Made by a program: the position numbers and the translations under genes. Below are positions 42,501 through 57,500 of a stretch of 64,000 bases of DNA, in pieces (the first letter of the stretch is position 1; every line of letters starts with the position of its first letter). The DNA lies in the NCBI GenBank assembly GCA_032622095.1, contig CP136064.1, positions 176,284,247 to 176,348,246 on the forward strand, given 5' to 3'. The notes below the pieces were generated by a model. The model did no database searches and was not told the DNA's origin. It saw only the letters and a program-made list of their open reading frames with translations. Origin of the DNA: Siphonodentalium dalli. Its lineage: Eukaryota; Mollusca; Scaphopoda; Gadilida; Siphonodentaliidae.

Positions 42501-45500
42501 TGATTGTGAACGATAATAGCCTTTCAACTGAGTCAGTTTTATGGTTCCTGTGATATTCCCGTTATATTTTCCCACTGGAAAATGGCAATAATGTCAACAG
42601 CCCAGCACACGACATAATAATGTCATTTAGCAGCGAAGAGGTTAACCACCGTTTTAAAGATTTACAATACTCCTATTCCAAATTTTGACATTACCCCCTA
42701 CACTGCCATTCATAGCAATATCCTTGTCACTATCGACCTAAAGATCGGGTCAGATTAGATTAGATTTATTTTGATAACATTCATATACATGTTGACAGTG
42801 CAATGTTACAGAAAATAGTATAATATTACGTGTGTATAACATAAGTAAAATCGGTTTCTATATATTATATTGCGATGTATAATATATATCATAATCTCAT
42901 TGAAAGCTGTGATGTGTAAAATTAAGAGTGCAGAATATAGAAAATCAGTTGGGTGCACTGTCATGTTACCGAATGTTATCGGGGATAACGTAATAAGCAG
43001 GATGAGGCCCATTTATTTCCATTAAGGTCAAAATATTAAATATTTCAGGTAAAGAGTTCTAATTTTATATTTCATTTTTTTCACTTTTAACCCTTCCATG
43101 ACTGGAGCTTCTTGCAATTTTGTGAAAACCCTGTACCAATGCATTCTCTTATATATGCGTGTCTTCCAGCCTCGCTTATATAAGACAATGCATTGGCCCA
43201 ACAATATTTACCTTGACATTGTAAGCCATTGCATTCTGTTACCAGTATATATGCGAGGCTCCCTATCGTCATGAAAGGGTTAAATATCCAATTGAATATC
43301 AGGTTAACAGATTCAATTAATGGCCTATGAATAAATCATTATAACAAGGAATTTAGCATTACAAACCTCAGCAATAGACTCAGTCTGTTCTTCGTCTTTC
43401 TGCAAACAAAATATGAATAGTAAAAAAGACAAAAATTAATATTTAGGTCTCATGACCCTCATTAAAACTCCAATGCTATCCATTGTTTAACTGTTAGTAA
43501 AATCCGTAGTGTGACAATCTTCTGTCAATATTTTTGGCACTGAACATGTGAAAGATAATCTCTAACAACATAGCAAACTAACATCATTAGGGAAAGCGAT
43601 AGCTCAGTGTCATTCAGTGTTTGTTATATCACCAAAGTTAAGCAACCAGGTGCATGGTTTTTACTTGGAGTTCAGATGCTAATTGGATGGGTGGCCACTG
43701 AGCGATTCCAGATGTGCCTCACAAAGGGACATGAGTTGTGGGTTAATTATTAGACCACACAAAGTCAATTTCCCGTTTCTCAGGCCTGCATGCATCATCC
43801 TGAAACCCTGTGCATTCAACCATTTAATCACGTTCCATCTGTTGGGGAAGGTTTTGATCAGTACAAAATAATTGTGGTACGTTTTTTCATACAAACACGA
43901 GTGGCACCGAGATCGAACAGACCCATTTCCCGGTTCTAATTTCAAATTTATCACTGAAATTGGTAACTATGTTCAAACATTTGTTAAACATGTGATGCAT
44001 TATGAATGCAATCTCACTGAAATATGTGTTGTTGATACAAGATTAGGCGATTTTTTACAAAATAAATCACATGAAAGCTATCAACTAACTTTTACGAACA
44101 AACATCTGTACAGGAAATAATGGTCCCAGGCAACTGAAATTAGACCCGGAGCGAGCTGATGCCGAGGTAGAATGCTTCGTTGGTGTCAGGGACGTGGCTA
44201 GAGGGTCTCTGTTGGGGGGTGGGGATTGTCCACCTTGGTAAATTCCAACTGCACCCCCCCCCCCTTAATCAGAATCAACACAAGTTTTGTATAATCCCAT
44301 TTGCCCCCACCCCCAACTTGCACCTCAGTACTCAGGCCTAAAATCCTATATATTCATAAACCATGGTTCTATATTCCTGGTAGAAGAACATTCAGATATT
44401 TTAACCTAAAAAATTGCATAAATCCAAACATCTAGTAGTCTAACTCCAGACAAATGCACACGGCTATGGGCAAGAGACCAGGAGACACCGGGCTGACCAT
44501 GGTTGTCTGGCCTGGTGTGAGAAAATTTTTAAAACTAAACAAGAAAATCACAAATCCTAGCATCTAGACTGGCCTCAACTGAAGCTTTCCTATAGTGTTG
44601 GAAATTTCAAACCTCATACTCCCTCTCAGGTTGGAAAATTCAAGCCTTTCTAGAGTTGGAAATTTCAAATTTCAAAACTTAGGTTGGAAAATTTCCAACT
44701 GATGACAATTCCAATGACAATGTTGACCAAATGTATGACAATATTGTTTTCTTAAATTAACTAGCAGTTTTTGACTGGCCACGGGGGAGGGACCAGGACA
44801 CAAGCTTTCCAAGTGTTGGAAATTTCCAACTGACGACCATTTCAGTCAAAAAATTGACAAAAAATAGGAAAATATGCAAATATTGGTCCAGAAACAATTA
44901 ATACCCCCCAAATAAATTGTTTGAAAATCAAACTACAAAATTTTTTTCAACCTATTGTTGGTGTGAAATTTCCAACTAATGTTTTGGCAGGTATGAAATT
45001 TCCAACTGTTGAATATTTTTACCAAAGTTGGGGGGGGGGGGGGGGGTGATACACGTCTCTGGTTGGTGTGTGCCCCAGAAATAAATAATAAAATATAAAT
45101 ACTTGCACGCATGTTTTTTCAAACATTTTTGGCCTGAGAAATGGGAAATTGATATCACATGGCCTTAACTCTGACAAAAGTGTCCAGACGATGTTTCAAA
45201 TCATGTCTGGCAATATTCCCTTTACACAAGGGACTTCACAGCAAAGATTGGTACTAGAACTTGATAACAAAATTTGATTTGAGACCACAAATTGTATCAA
45301 ATTATTAGCACTCAGTTATATGACACTAGACGACAGTCTAATTATAAAACACACACCTTGAGTTCCCACGGTCGAGGTGGTCGTTCTTTCTTTGTATCGT
45401 CCATCAAGTTAGCAGCCACCTTTGTCAGATATATTCTTTTGCCACCTTATAATGAATAATTAATTGTGAAATATCTTTGTATTATAAAGTTATTATAGAA

Positions 45501-48500
45501 TGTTGTGTACAGCAGGTGTTTTTCTTGTACGAGAGTCCAGGTTGTGGTGAAAAGTCATATTGGACTCAATGCTACTTTTCACCACAACCTGGACGAGTAC
45601 AAGAAAACACATACTGTACACAACATTGTATAATGACATTTTTATTATCCACCTCTATGTTTATCCAATATGACTTTCGGGAGTCCAATGACTTTTATTC
45701 AGATTATCATGTGATGGCTTTGCCCATTCATAAATAGTGTTAGTTGAGGGACGGATAATAATAAAACAAAAACTATCAAACAAAGCATCACATGTGTGCA
45801 TTCATACGTTGTAGGTAGTGCTGTCGTGGCAATATCATAGATTGTTTTGACGATGTTGTCTCTTTCATTTGATTGTGTGCTTTGATTACAATGATTTGTC
45901 TGAGACACAGTATACAGTAATGCCCTAAATAATCGACTCCTTAACCACAGGATAATTATGGGTAACTGAGAGCTTTCCGATGAATGGCAACAAGCCATAT
46001 TTACAACTAAATCCTGAAAAGTTACCCATAATTCTCCTGTGGTTAAGGAGTCGATTATTTAGGGCATTACTGTTCTAATGTGTGAGCTTATTGATTGACA
46101 GATTCACATAAACACATCAGCATTTAACCTTTGATGCTGTGATGGATCATTGCACTGACAGTAACCCTGCTAATTCAATGCTGGAAATATGGCTTGTTGC
46201 CATTAATCGGAAAGCTCTCAGTGATAGCTTTCCGATGAATGGCAACAAGCCATATTTCTGAACATCATTCAATTTCTTTATTATTAACATTAGCTGAAGG
46301 TAGAAATAACACAGAGAAATATCTCACCAAGAACGATCTTGTTCCTTCTAAGCGCCTGAGAAAAATCCTTCTCATTCCCAAACTTTACGAGAGCTGTACC
46401 TGAAAATGTAAAACCATGACATGCTTTTCATAACCTCTCAACTACCAAATTATGTCATGTCATGCTGAACTATTAACGTCATGGCCTTCATGTAGTGGGA
46501 ACATGTCAAAAAGATGTTGTCAACAATGTATACATTTATAATTAATGAGATAATCAATTTAGTGAATAAAGGATTCAACAAGAAAAGCAACTGAAAGGTT
46601 CCCATCAAGTCTGAAAATATTGTGTCTGTCATTTGCAGAATAAGGTCCCCAGAGGGTGAATTTAGTGATGCTACCCCGCATAGCAGGCTAGCATCACCAA
46701 ATTCACCCACTGGGAACCTCATTCTGTTTAGGCCCCATCTGCTATGGGAGACCTAGGATCATATTGAAGTTCCCTGATTGAAGGTGATGTTCACCCATTA
46801 GTAACCTTGATTATGCATATTATCTTCTGCAATCAGGGGATATAGAAACTGAACAGAAGGGAAAATGTTAATTTGAGACTATAAATACTTTCCAGACGAT
46901 GAGGCCAAAGCAGAATGAGGTCCCCAGAGGGTGAAGTTGTTGATGCTAGCCCAATGTGCTGGGTAGTATCACTAAATTCACCCTCTGGGGACCTCGTTCT
47001 GCAAATGACAGACACTATATTTCCAGATTTGCTTCCCTTGGACATTTGACACTGTTATAAAAATTGAGTTATATAATTTTATATAAATATATTTTATAAG
47101 AAAATTGAGTGACAAGGGAGGCGCCTGAGAACAAAGAATTTTTTTATCAGAATGAAATTATCGACTGATTTACTCAATACTAGTAGATATCCACAATTGG
47201 TTGATAACTGAATTTTTCTCTCAGCAGCTATAGAGATATCATTCCCCCAACCCTTAACAGAAACCCTGACAATAGTCATTTTGAACAATTAACATGATAA
47301 CTTACCATTGGGTTTCTTTGTTGCATTTCTTGGTATTTTGATACTAACAGTCTGGATTGGCTTGAAAAATTCTTTTATAACATTCTGTTAATAAACAGAA
47401 CAGAACAATTATTAAGAGTGCATAATGATCTACTGCTGTGATCTACATAGCTCAAGTCTACAAGTATGACGTATTTAATTCTTATAGCTTAATAGCATAC
47501 AACAAGAGATGGACTGTCGTCCGGTGCATACCCCCTCGTGGCATACCGCCTAGTGTGGGCATATCTATAACTTATGATGGCTATACTCAGACAGATGGAC
47601 CCAAAAATCAGCATTTTCATATAAACAAAGATGAATAACTATAGAACAAAAAACCAAAACAAACATTTGAATGTGCCATTAAATGTCCTCATAGTGGTGA
47701 ACATCCATACAAAATTTCATTGAGATCCTAACATTACTGTTCAAGTTATGAGCTGAACAGACATCGGATGGACCAAACAGCCAACATTTCCAGATAAACA
47801 AATATGAATAACTCTAGAATGGAAATGCGGAACAGAACAATGGAACCCTCTATTGAATGTCCTCATAGTAGTGAACATCCATACCAAATTCCATTGAGAT
47901 CCCAGCACAACTGTTGAAGTTACGACATGAACAGACACCAGACGGATCAAAAAGCCAACATTTCCAGATAAACAAAGATGTATAACTCTAGAATGGAAAA
48001 TCCGAACAAAACAACGGAACCCTCTATTTAATCTCCTCATAGTTGTGAACATCCATACCAAATTTCATTGAGATCCAAGCACTACTGTTCAAGTTATGAC
48101 ATGAACAGACATCAGACCTTCGTACGCACGCATGCACGCACACACATGGACAGGTGCAAAACAGAATACCCCCCCCTTTTTTTTTTAAAGGGGGTATAAT
48201 TACACCAAAGGATATAATAAATGATATTACTAACACAAATTAACCTGCACAATGACTCCAAAAATAGAAGCAGATAGTTGCAAAAAATTCAATAATCCTC
48301 GATGTTACCAGTAATAATCTCCTTTCTTCAGCAAATATCACCCAATTCTTTAGCTATTAGTGTAAACAATATTCTAATCTCAATTATCACAAGTACACAT
48401 TACAAAATACACATTATAGACAAAAAGAGAATAGGATCTGGCAGTATTGGTGGCCCTTTCCTCAGTATATACATTACACCATGATTTGCTTTCATCTCAA

Positions 48501-51500
48501 TGATGCATTGCTTGCTTCACAAGCACACGCTAGCTTGTCTGTGATGGATCAGTGCATGCCCAGACCCCCTTCCCCACCAATCACATTGCTATAATATGAG
48601 AGAGCATGGTTTTGGGTTTATGGTTCACATCAATACGATCCTTGATTTAATGTGCCTGTCATCAATTCTGTTATTTAAATCTTTTGGTTACATTAATCAG
48701 TCCTTGAAATTGTCTGAGACAATAAGTAATGCCATGGGAAATGCTGTTACAACAGATGGAATCTATAAATCAACAGCATTAAATTTGCTGTGTGACATTT
48801 TTCCTAATTTTACGGCTGCATTAATGAACTATTGTACAGCAATGAATATGTCTGCATTTTCAGTAACTGTTAGATCTATAGATTCATGTAGTACTATTTT
48901 GACATATAACTTCACATTTAGATTAACAATAATATTGATATGGGATATTGATACCCCTCCAGGATAATTATTTGGTTAAAATGACACAGAAAATGGTGTG
49001 ATTTGGGATTTTTGCACATTTATAGGATTGAAAAAAACACGAAAACCACTATAGCGCGGAATAAAAACATAAAATTTTACACAAATTGTTCTATCGCCAA
49101 AGTATTTTTTTGTGATTACACACAAGTTATCATGTTTTGTCTGGAAACTCGTTATATAATAGTATTTTCACACCAGCCATATACCCGCTGTGTATGTACT
49201 ATCTTCTAAAACAGAATGAGAGCATGTGAATCCACGGGGGGGGGGGATCAGAACTTTAAACTCGCCTACAAAAATGAAAATATGAAGATAGAACACTTTA
49301 GTTCTGATGCGACATCATGTTTCCAATAAATGTTATGATAGTCCTGAATTATAATAAATATAGATAAACAAACCTCTTCGAAATTTCCTGTAAAACCTCT
49401 CATTTTGAGAACAAATTCTTCTTTTGCATGATCATCCTGAAATATATGAGCAAACATTATTCACTTTTCTCAAGTTTTCCCCAACTGTTGGAAAGTTCCA
49501 ACCTGACATGCCCCATTTTTTTAATGGCCGACCCCCATTTAAACATATTTGAATCTCAACTATCCTTGGACTAGACACACCCAAACAGCATTTCTTGACT
49601 GGTCAAACTTTTATAATAGTTATGTTCCTGACTCCACCCCTATTTGACCTGGTGACCCTCTTTGAACAAATCTGAATTCCAGTCTCCCAAGGAACCTCAA
49701 TACCAAATACATGCTGAATAAGCCTGATGGTTTTTGAGAAGACGTTTCAAGAATTATTATAGAGGGAAAGAGTTTTGTCCCTAGCTTGGCCCATATTTGA
49801 CCCGGTGACACTATTTGAACAAATCTGAATCCCAGTCACCCAACGACCTTCCATATCAAATATAAGCTAAATAGGCCTGATGGTTCTTGGGAAGATGTTT
49901 TAAGAATTACTCTTGAGGAAAAGAGTTAAGATGCTGTCTCCGCCCCTATTTTATGAAATGACCCCATTTGAACAAATCTGAATCCCAGTCACCCAAGGAA
50001 TCTACATACCAGATATAAGCTTGATGGTTCTTGAGAAGATGGTTGAACAATTCCTATGGAGGGAGCAGTTATGTCCCTGCCCTTGCCCCTATTTCATCAT
50101 GTGGCCCCATTTGAACAAATCTGAATCCCAGTCAGCCAAGGAGAAACCGTATCAAATAGAAGCTAAGCAGCCCTGATGGTACTTGAGAAGATATTTTAAG
50201 AATTAGTATGGATGGAAAGAGTTATGTCCCTGGCTCTGCCCCTTTTTGACCCAGTGACCCCATTGAATATATCTGAATCCCAGTCACCTAGGGACCATCC
50301 ACACAAAATATGACTCAGTTCTGGAGAAGATGTTGATGAATTGATGGGCGGACGGCTGGATGGATGGACGGATGAGGAGTGATCACTATAGCTAAAAATT
50401 AGAAATTCTTTAGATTTGGCCAGCATACATAGCCCAAAAAATGATAATAGTTTGTACACTTGTTATGAAACTATTAGCACATATAAAGCATGTCATATTG
50501 ACATACAAACCTTATCAGGAGATTCAGATTGTTCAATGTCCTTTCCAGAATGCTCGGTTTTTTCTTCCTCAGAATCACTCTCAGATTCCCCACTATCCTT
50601 GCTGGCCTGCTTCACTTTTGTTTTGAGATACTGTATATTGTAAAAGATGTGTAAAGACAAATCATAGAAATACACAATTTCCAGCAATTTTGGTCAACCT
50701 GAGAGGAGGTACTGTACTTAATATCTATGCTGAGCCATTATCTTTGACGTAGGTTCCATCAAGCATGTTTTATTTTCAAGCGAAATGTTAGGTTAATCAA
50801 ATGTCTACCCTTCAGCTTCTTTGTAGAATTTTACCCTTGGTTTGCACACACAAAACGCCTAATTTTACCCAATTTTTTTACTACAATTGGCCCTTTTCAA
50901 CACAAAAACAGACTATGACAGAGCAAATGTCAGTAAATAAGTTTCTTCCACCTGATAGAGCTATGTTAGAGCTGATAAATATTTGAAATAGAAAAAAAGT
51001 TATCATAGCAATTTCATAAAAATGTCTTGCAAGCGCAGATGACAGAATTCAGGGGAGATAAATCTGGCTATTTTCCTATAACCAAACACAGATTTAGCCT
51101 GCACTGAATATGAAAATCATTTTACGCATCCAAATTTTAAACTTTTTTGTGAACTATCCAAGATTTGCAAAATAATTAAACCTACCGTACTGACCCGCGT
51201 TTAGGCCCAGGGGGCCTTTGTTTTATTTGAGCTCAAAAATCCAAGTGGGCTTAAACTCGGATATGGCCCTTTGCAGACAAAAAATCCTAAGAAATCGGGA
51301 CATTAAAACGTATGAAAGCCGATCTAAATCTAACGCCGATTATTTGGGAAATATACCCGGCTTCCAGATTAAGTAAAGGTAAGTATTTATAAGTTACTTT
51401 GAGAAAGTAATTTTTAAATTAAATGTGAATATTAAAATATAATAATAACACTTTAAGTCTTGTAGTTTTATTGCCCAAAATTCCCATGTTAAAATGACAC

Positions 51501-54500
51501 TATTATGTAAGCGGCAGTGTGGGTTATGGGTAAATCCCTTATCTTATAGTCTATAAGACGTCTATAGTTTATATCAATGTTCAGACTTAATCCGATTAGG
51601 AAAACAATAAACCCGGCGCTTTATTCGTGATCCATTGTCCACATAGAGGATGTTACAATAGCGACTAATTGCATGTTTAACAAAAGCCAGTGATTGTAAT
51701 TATTTAACAGTACTGACAAAAGGCTTGTATTTCTGCTAAAACGTATAAAAAAAACACTATTCTGAACTCCTCGACCTGTGACCTCTGGGTGTGACGGAAT
51801 CTGACGAGGTTTGCCGAATGAAAAAAGCACGTGTTTGAATATTTAGTGTCATTGCTCCTGAATTGTTTATACTGTAAAACGTGAACAAAATGTAGTTTGA
51901 TGTCGATAACCTTTATTTTGGTTTCGAGTGAATAACGTTGACGTAGTTTGGAAGACAAGTCCCCCCTTCTGTTCCATTATTTTACCCACTGTGTGTTTAC
52001 ATAACCAAGAAGCCAGTTCTTTGTGTTTGGTCACATGCAGGAACATACCTACGGTACGTTGTCACTGAACACGAAAAATATGTTTTGACAGTACTGTAGT
52101 TGAACAGGTGCGCTTTGATTAAAGTATTGCACGCGCATAGCCGCACATGGTTTTTAAAGCTTGTTTGTTTGTTAACCTTTGGTTTCCCCCGGGAAGTATA
52201 ATTGAATAAACAAATGAGAATTTAAGATTCACTTTATTTGATTTCATTTAATATTATCACTTGCCTACAAAGTATAACTTTCCATTTTTTCGTGGCATTC
52301 TCGCCGTCACCGATCGTTTGCGAATATTTTTCCCGTTATATTGGGATTATTTATTTGGGGAGTATCATTAGCAAATACTTACTTACCACTGCTGAAATTG
52401 ACCAAAATTTGGGGTGGGCTTAAACACGAATATACCCCTGTGCATGGAATTTGGCCAAAAGATATGGGTGGGCTTAAACACGGGCATGGGCTTTAAACCG
52501 GGTCAGTACGGTACAAACAAGTAATGTCACATTTAACCCTTTGGAGAGTATTTGTAACGTCATATACATGACGTCATGAGTAAATTTAACGTCAACGTCA
52601 TAGCAATAATTATTAACAAGTTCGGGTCAAAAGGGTCCAATAATTTGTTTTAATTTATGTGCATTTTTTTTAACTTGTGTTATCATTATCGATTGCACTT
52701 ATACATTTGGGACATTATATTAATCAAAATAACTCCTATACAAATACAAATCATTTATAAATCAGATGATTTATTGAAGTTATGTCTACATAAAATAACA
52801 CTTCTCCTCAACCGATAGACGACATATATGTCGTTCTACTCGCCAAAGGGTTAACACAGGTTACACTCGCTGTTATGAACCCCCCCCCCCCCCCCCCCCC
52901 CCCAGATACCTATTTTGCTATTTTTCAGAAACACCTACAACCCCGATAAATCGTGTCCTGCTACTTTAGGTATGTAAAATGTAAAATCATTCAAGATTAT
53001 CAGTGATTGTTATTGAAATTGAAATTTATGAACTGATTGGCGATTCAATAACCCTTTCTTAACTAAATTGATTCTCCCATTCAGTTATAAAAGTATATAT
53101 TGGAAGGAAATATTATACATCTGGGGGGATGTTCAGAATATATAAGCAGACAACAGATAATAGAAAGTGGAGAAGGAATCTTAATAATTGGTTGGAAAAG
53201 TTCGGATATAATAAGTATGATCGTTTGTTGAACTTATTATCTGAACATTCCTGGGATAACTACTCGTCAATGAGTATTTAGTAAAGAAAGGGTTGATATA
53301 CTTCCAGACATTGAACACAAATTTGGCTGTTCTAACTATTGATTTATAGTTTCTAAAATCAGCTCATTCTTGACGAGTTTTATGTATGCAAGTGTTACAT
53401 CAATCATATTTCTCAAGCTACTTGTGATAAGTTGAAATATATAAAAATATTGGGCTTTGTCAAAACCTGAATACATCTTTAAAAATAAGAAATCCCTTGA
53501 ATGTTGGACATTTACAGAGTCCATGTTATATCTGCTTTCAGTGCAATCAAATTGTGGTATGATATAGTGGCTCAGTAGAGGCCACTTATTTGAAAAATTC
53601 CAAGAGGGCTATAATGGTTGTGAGTGTTGCTTGTTTCTGATTGGCTGGGGATGGCATTGGCCTCTTATCTCAGGTTTGCGTATCCAAATGGAGAGTGTTT
53701 GGAAGCTCTGATAATGACTGATAGATAATACAACTTGGAACGATTGCATAGTGTGAAGTAGGACTAATATTAGACTGTGTGTGCCACACAAATCATATAT
53801 TGCAATGCTCCGCAACAAAAATGCTAAATTTACAAAAATATCAAATTATCATGAAGTGCAAAGCCTGCTTAAAAACTCACATCAAGGTCAGACACATTCT
53901 TCTGCTTTGCAACAGCATCTTTCTTCTTCTTTTTTCCATCATCTTTGGTTTTCTGCTTTTCAACTGCAATGGTAAAGCAAGATCAGGTATACTTTTAGTT
54001 CTGGCAATGAAGGTAGATGACAGTTTCAAAAATGCATTGATTTGTATCAAAGACATGGATATGAAGTCATATAACTTCAACACAATTTTGTCAATCGCCA
54101 CAAGAATGAGATGATAAAGCCCTGCAGTGGCAGACTTTCAAAATGTTTACACACTAATCATTTTAAATCTATATTAGGCATGTGTCACTGTAAGGTATCA
54201 TAATACTTCAAAGCAGATCTCTAAAGGCATTGGTCAATCTCACATGTAAAGCTGATAACTTCTGTTAGAAGTTGTTAAAATCCTACCTAAACAATACCTT
54301 AACGGTAAGCAGCGCCTCAGCTCTTATAAAAACCAATGTTTCAAATTGAACAGTTTTTCAAATTAAGCCTGTCAGTATGCTTATTTGCTTGATCATAAAG
54401 CCATACATGAAATATCACTTTATTTTGTTCATTGAAGCTAAAATTATACATCCAGTAAATGACCCATTTACATAATAAAAGGCCGCTAGGTCACATGTCG

Positions 54501-57500
54501 CCCATATAAGGTGACTTTATTTGACCATTCGCTTTTTTAGAAATGAAATTTTTTATTCTGGGAACAATCATTGAATCAAATTTGCTTCCAACTATTTTAA
54601 GTATGTTGAACATATTTGATTAGATTCCAGAATAATAATTGGCAAATTCTAAATCGAAATATGGACATAACTCCATCAGAAATGGTCGGACGGAACCCAA
54701 ATTCGAACTTGACATGTATTTTCATGAGAATAATCAACATACTAAATGTGAAAGCTATCAGATAATCATAACTTGAGTTATCATCCAGACAGAAAATAAT
54801 CAGCAAGTCGAAAAGGGACATAACTCTGCCAGAAATGATCAGAATGGATCCACATTCGAACTTGATCGGGACTTTCTCATATGAAGGCCACATACCAAAC
54901 TTCTTCAAATGCTGTCAAATATTATTCAAGTTAACATCTAGACAAAAAACATGTTGGACAGTCAGGCGCGCATACATCTGGACGGACAAACGGATGGACA
55001 CCACTCATTTCTATTGTCTCCCCAAATGTTTTTTCGACCGACAATAATGCCTTTTTATCAAATAGAAGTTCAAAAACACAGGTATGAGTATTACCTGAAG
55101 AAATTTCTTCTTTGCTGTCATTAGCACCTTCTTCTACCCCACTATCTTCATTCTCTGATGGACTACCATCACTGTCTTTTGGGTGTTTTGGAAGAGCTTT
55201 GGTTTGTGTTAGCTTTTTGACAGCTTTGGTTTGAATTTCATCATTTGTCCAGGCTGCCTTGGTTGAAGCCGCTTTGTGAGCCGACAGAAATTCTTCAAAC
55301 TCTGGATCATCTTTTAGCTGAAATAGCAGCAATCAACTCAACTTTAGACAATTTACTGAAAACATTTCACCTGTGCTAGTGATATAAGATATATGCCATT
55401 TCAACCCCACTTGATGACTAATTCTCGCTGGTGAGTAGCTCACTTGGGCATCGTTCAGATAATAAGTTCAACAAAGACTGTTTGTTGAACATATTATCCG
55501 AGCATTCCCTCTAAATGACCGAATAGGAACCTTAACCCTTTGAGTGCCAGGGGCCGATCTCATCGGCCCTAAACCTACAAAATAAGTCTGTTAAAGAATA
55601 TAAGAATAAATTATTAAAATTGTAAAAAAAACAAAAAACAAAATTGTTAGGCCAATGCATTCTCTTATATATGCGAGGCGACCTATGGTCGACTCGCATA
55701 TATAAGAGAATGCATTGGCACTTGCATTGGCACTTGTATCATCAAATCTCCCCTCAAAATAAGTAATAGACTATTCCAATGTAAACTTTTCCAACTGTGT
55801 AGAGAATAGATTAAGTTAGTAATAGGCTAATGGTATCATATTCTGTAATTCAACAACCAAGTCTTCGACAATAAGCCTGAGATTAGTGTACCTTTCATTT
55901 GCAGAATGAGGTTACCAGAGGGTGAAGTTAGTGATGCTATCCCGCATAGCGGACTAGCATCACTAAATTCACCCTCTGGTAACCTAATTCTGCTTGGACT
56001 CATTTGCTATGGGAGACATAGTCTCAGATTGAAGTTCCCAAATGGTGAATATTGTGATGTACACCCATTGGGAACCTCGATTATGCAATGTGTCATATGC
56101 CAATTTGGGTATATAGAGAAACTAAACTAAAAAAACAAATAGAATCTATGTGAAGAAGTTTCTATTCAAATTTGATGATAAAGAAACTTTCGAGAGAATA
56201 TGAGGCCTAAGCAGAATGAGGTGAATTTAGTGATGCTAGCCTGCTATGATAGTGTCACTAAATTCACCCTTAGGGGACCTCATTCTGCAAATGATAGGCA
56301 CACTAAACTCAGGCTTAATCCACAGGCCAAAAAGTTCTGCCTGTAACCAGGTTTGGGTGCCAAAGTGAGCTCACGTAGCTAAAACGAGCTAAATTTTTAA
56401 TGTGATTGAAGTCTATTTCCTCAGTTCAAAATATGCTGCGAATTATGAGAAGTTCTTGTAACCTTTCTTCCTCGCATATTATTAAGTTTATCTGTCTAGT
56501 AGAGGATGCTTTATCTGTCTAGTAGATGGATAGAGGCATGGTTTATATGCAGCGAATAATGAGAAGTTCTTATAACCTTTCTTCCTCGCATATTATTAAG
56601 TTTATATGTCTAGTAGAGGATGCTTTATCTGTCTAGTAGACGGATAGATGCATGGTTTATCTGATGGGCTTTATATGTATAGTTGAGAGGGGTAGGAGGT
56701 GGATAAAAAATATTATAATACCACTGGTTTGTTTGTTGCAAAAAACAAAGAACTAATATGCTAGAACTTTTATTATTTATTTTCAATGCATATAATTCAT
56801 GTTGAATGGTTGCGTGCATGATAACAAAAGAAGTATTTATCCTAATCTTGGTATGGTGGTTCCATTGAAAACACCATTTTACTGAGGACTGCATAGGTCT
56901 ATTTGTGAGAACACGGATCATTAAACTATCATCTTCATTAACTCAATTTCAAGCTTTCTCATTCGGAATTCCATCAGCATTTTTCTGATGCTCATTCCCA
57001 GGATATGTGACATTTGACCATTGACATATCCCATAAACAGAGAACAGTAGCTCAGGGAATGAGCGCGTTGGCAAATGTTAATCAAAATACCTATGACATT
57101 GTGCTTTTTATACTCAATTAGTCGAGTCGGAGTTTGTCTTTCTATGAAATTGAAGTGGGGTCTAACTAATGAAAGTGAATTCCTGTCACAATAATTCACA
57201 GCATATGTTGAACTGAGAAAATGGACTTAAATCACATTAAAAATCTAGAGCGATTTAGCTACGTAAGCTCTAATGAGCTAGTTTGGCACCTGTTTCTGAC
57301 CTAGTAATATTGGTTTCATTTTCAGAATCTTTCAAGAAAATTCCCAAAATTTTCATTAACTCGACATCAATTCCCAGACACAAGTGAGTATTACTTCAGA
57401 ATTTGCATTAGTGCATTTATACAGTTCTATCCATGATAAAACAGAAAGATAAAATATTCACCTCCCCAAGCATTTCTTCCATAGCATCTTCTTTCTTCTT

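Noticed and set aside
48596-48967. 123-codon open frame, one of the longest in the window
   Set aside because: No family recognised, low-complexity hydrophobic/Ser-Thr content, no promoter or exon signals. Kept only as a note in the intron entry.
54931-55094. Extension of the exon 5 reading frame to the stop at 54931
   Set aside because: The CAG|GTAATA donor at 55095 and the phase match to exon 6 show this part is intron plus repeat.
57045-57080. tRNA-like words GTAGCTCAGGGAATGAGCGC
   Set aside because: Resembles a tRNA 5' half, but no anticodon stem, box B or acceptor pairing could be found. It lies inside the 56341-57293 element.
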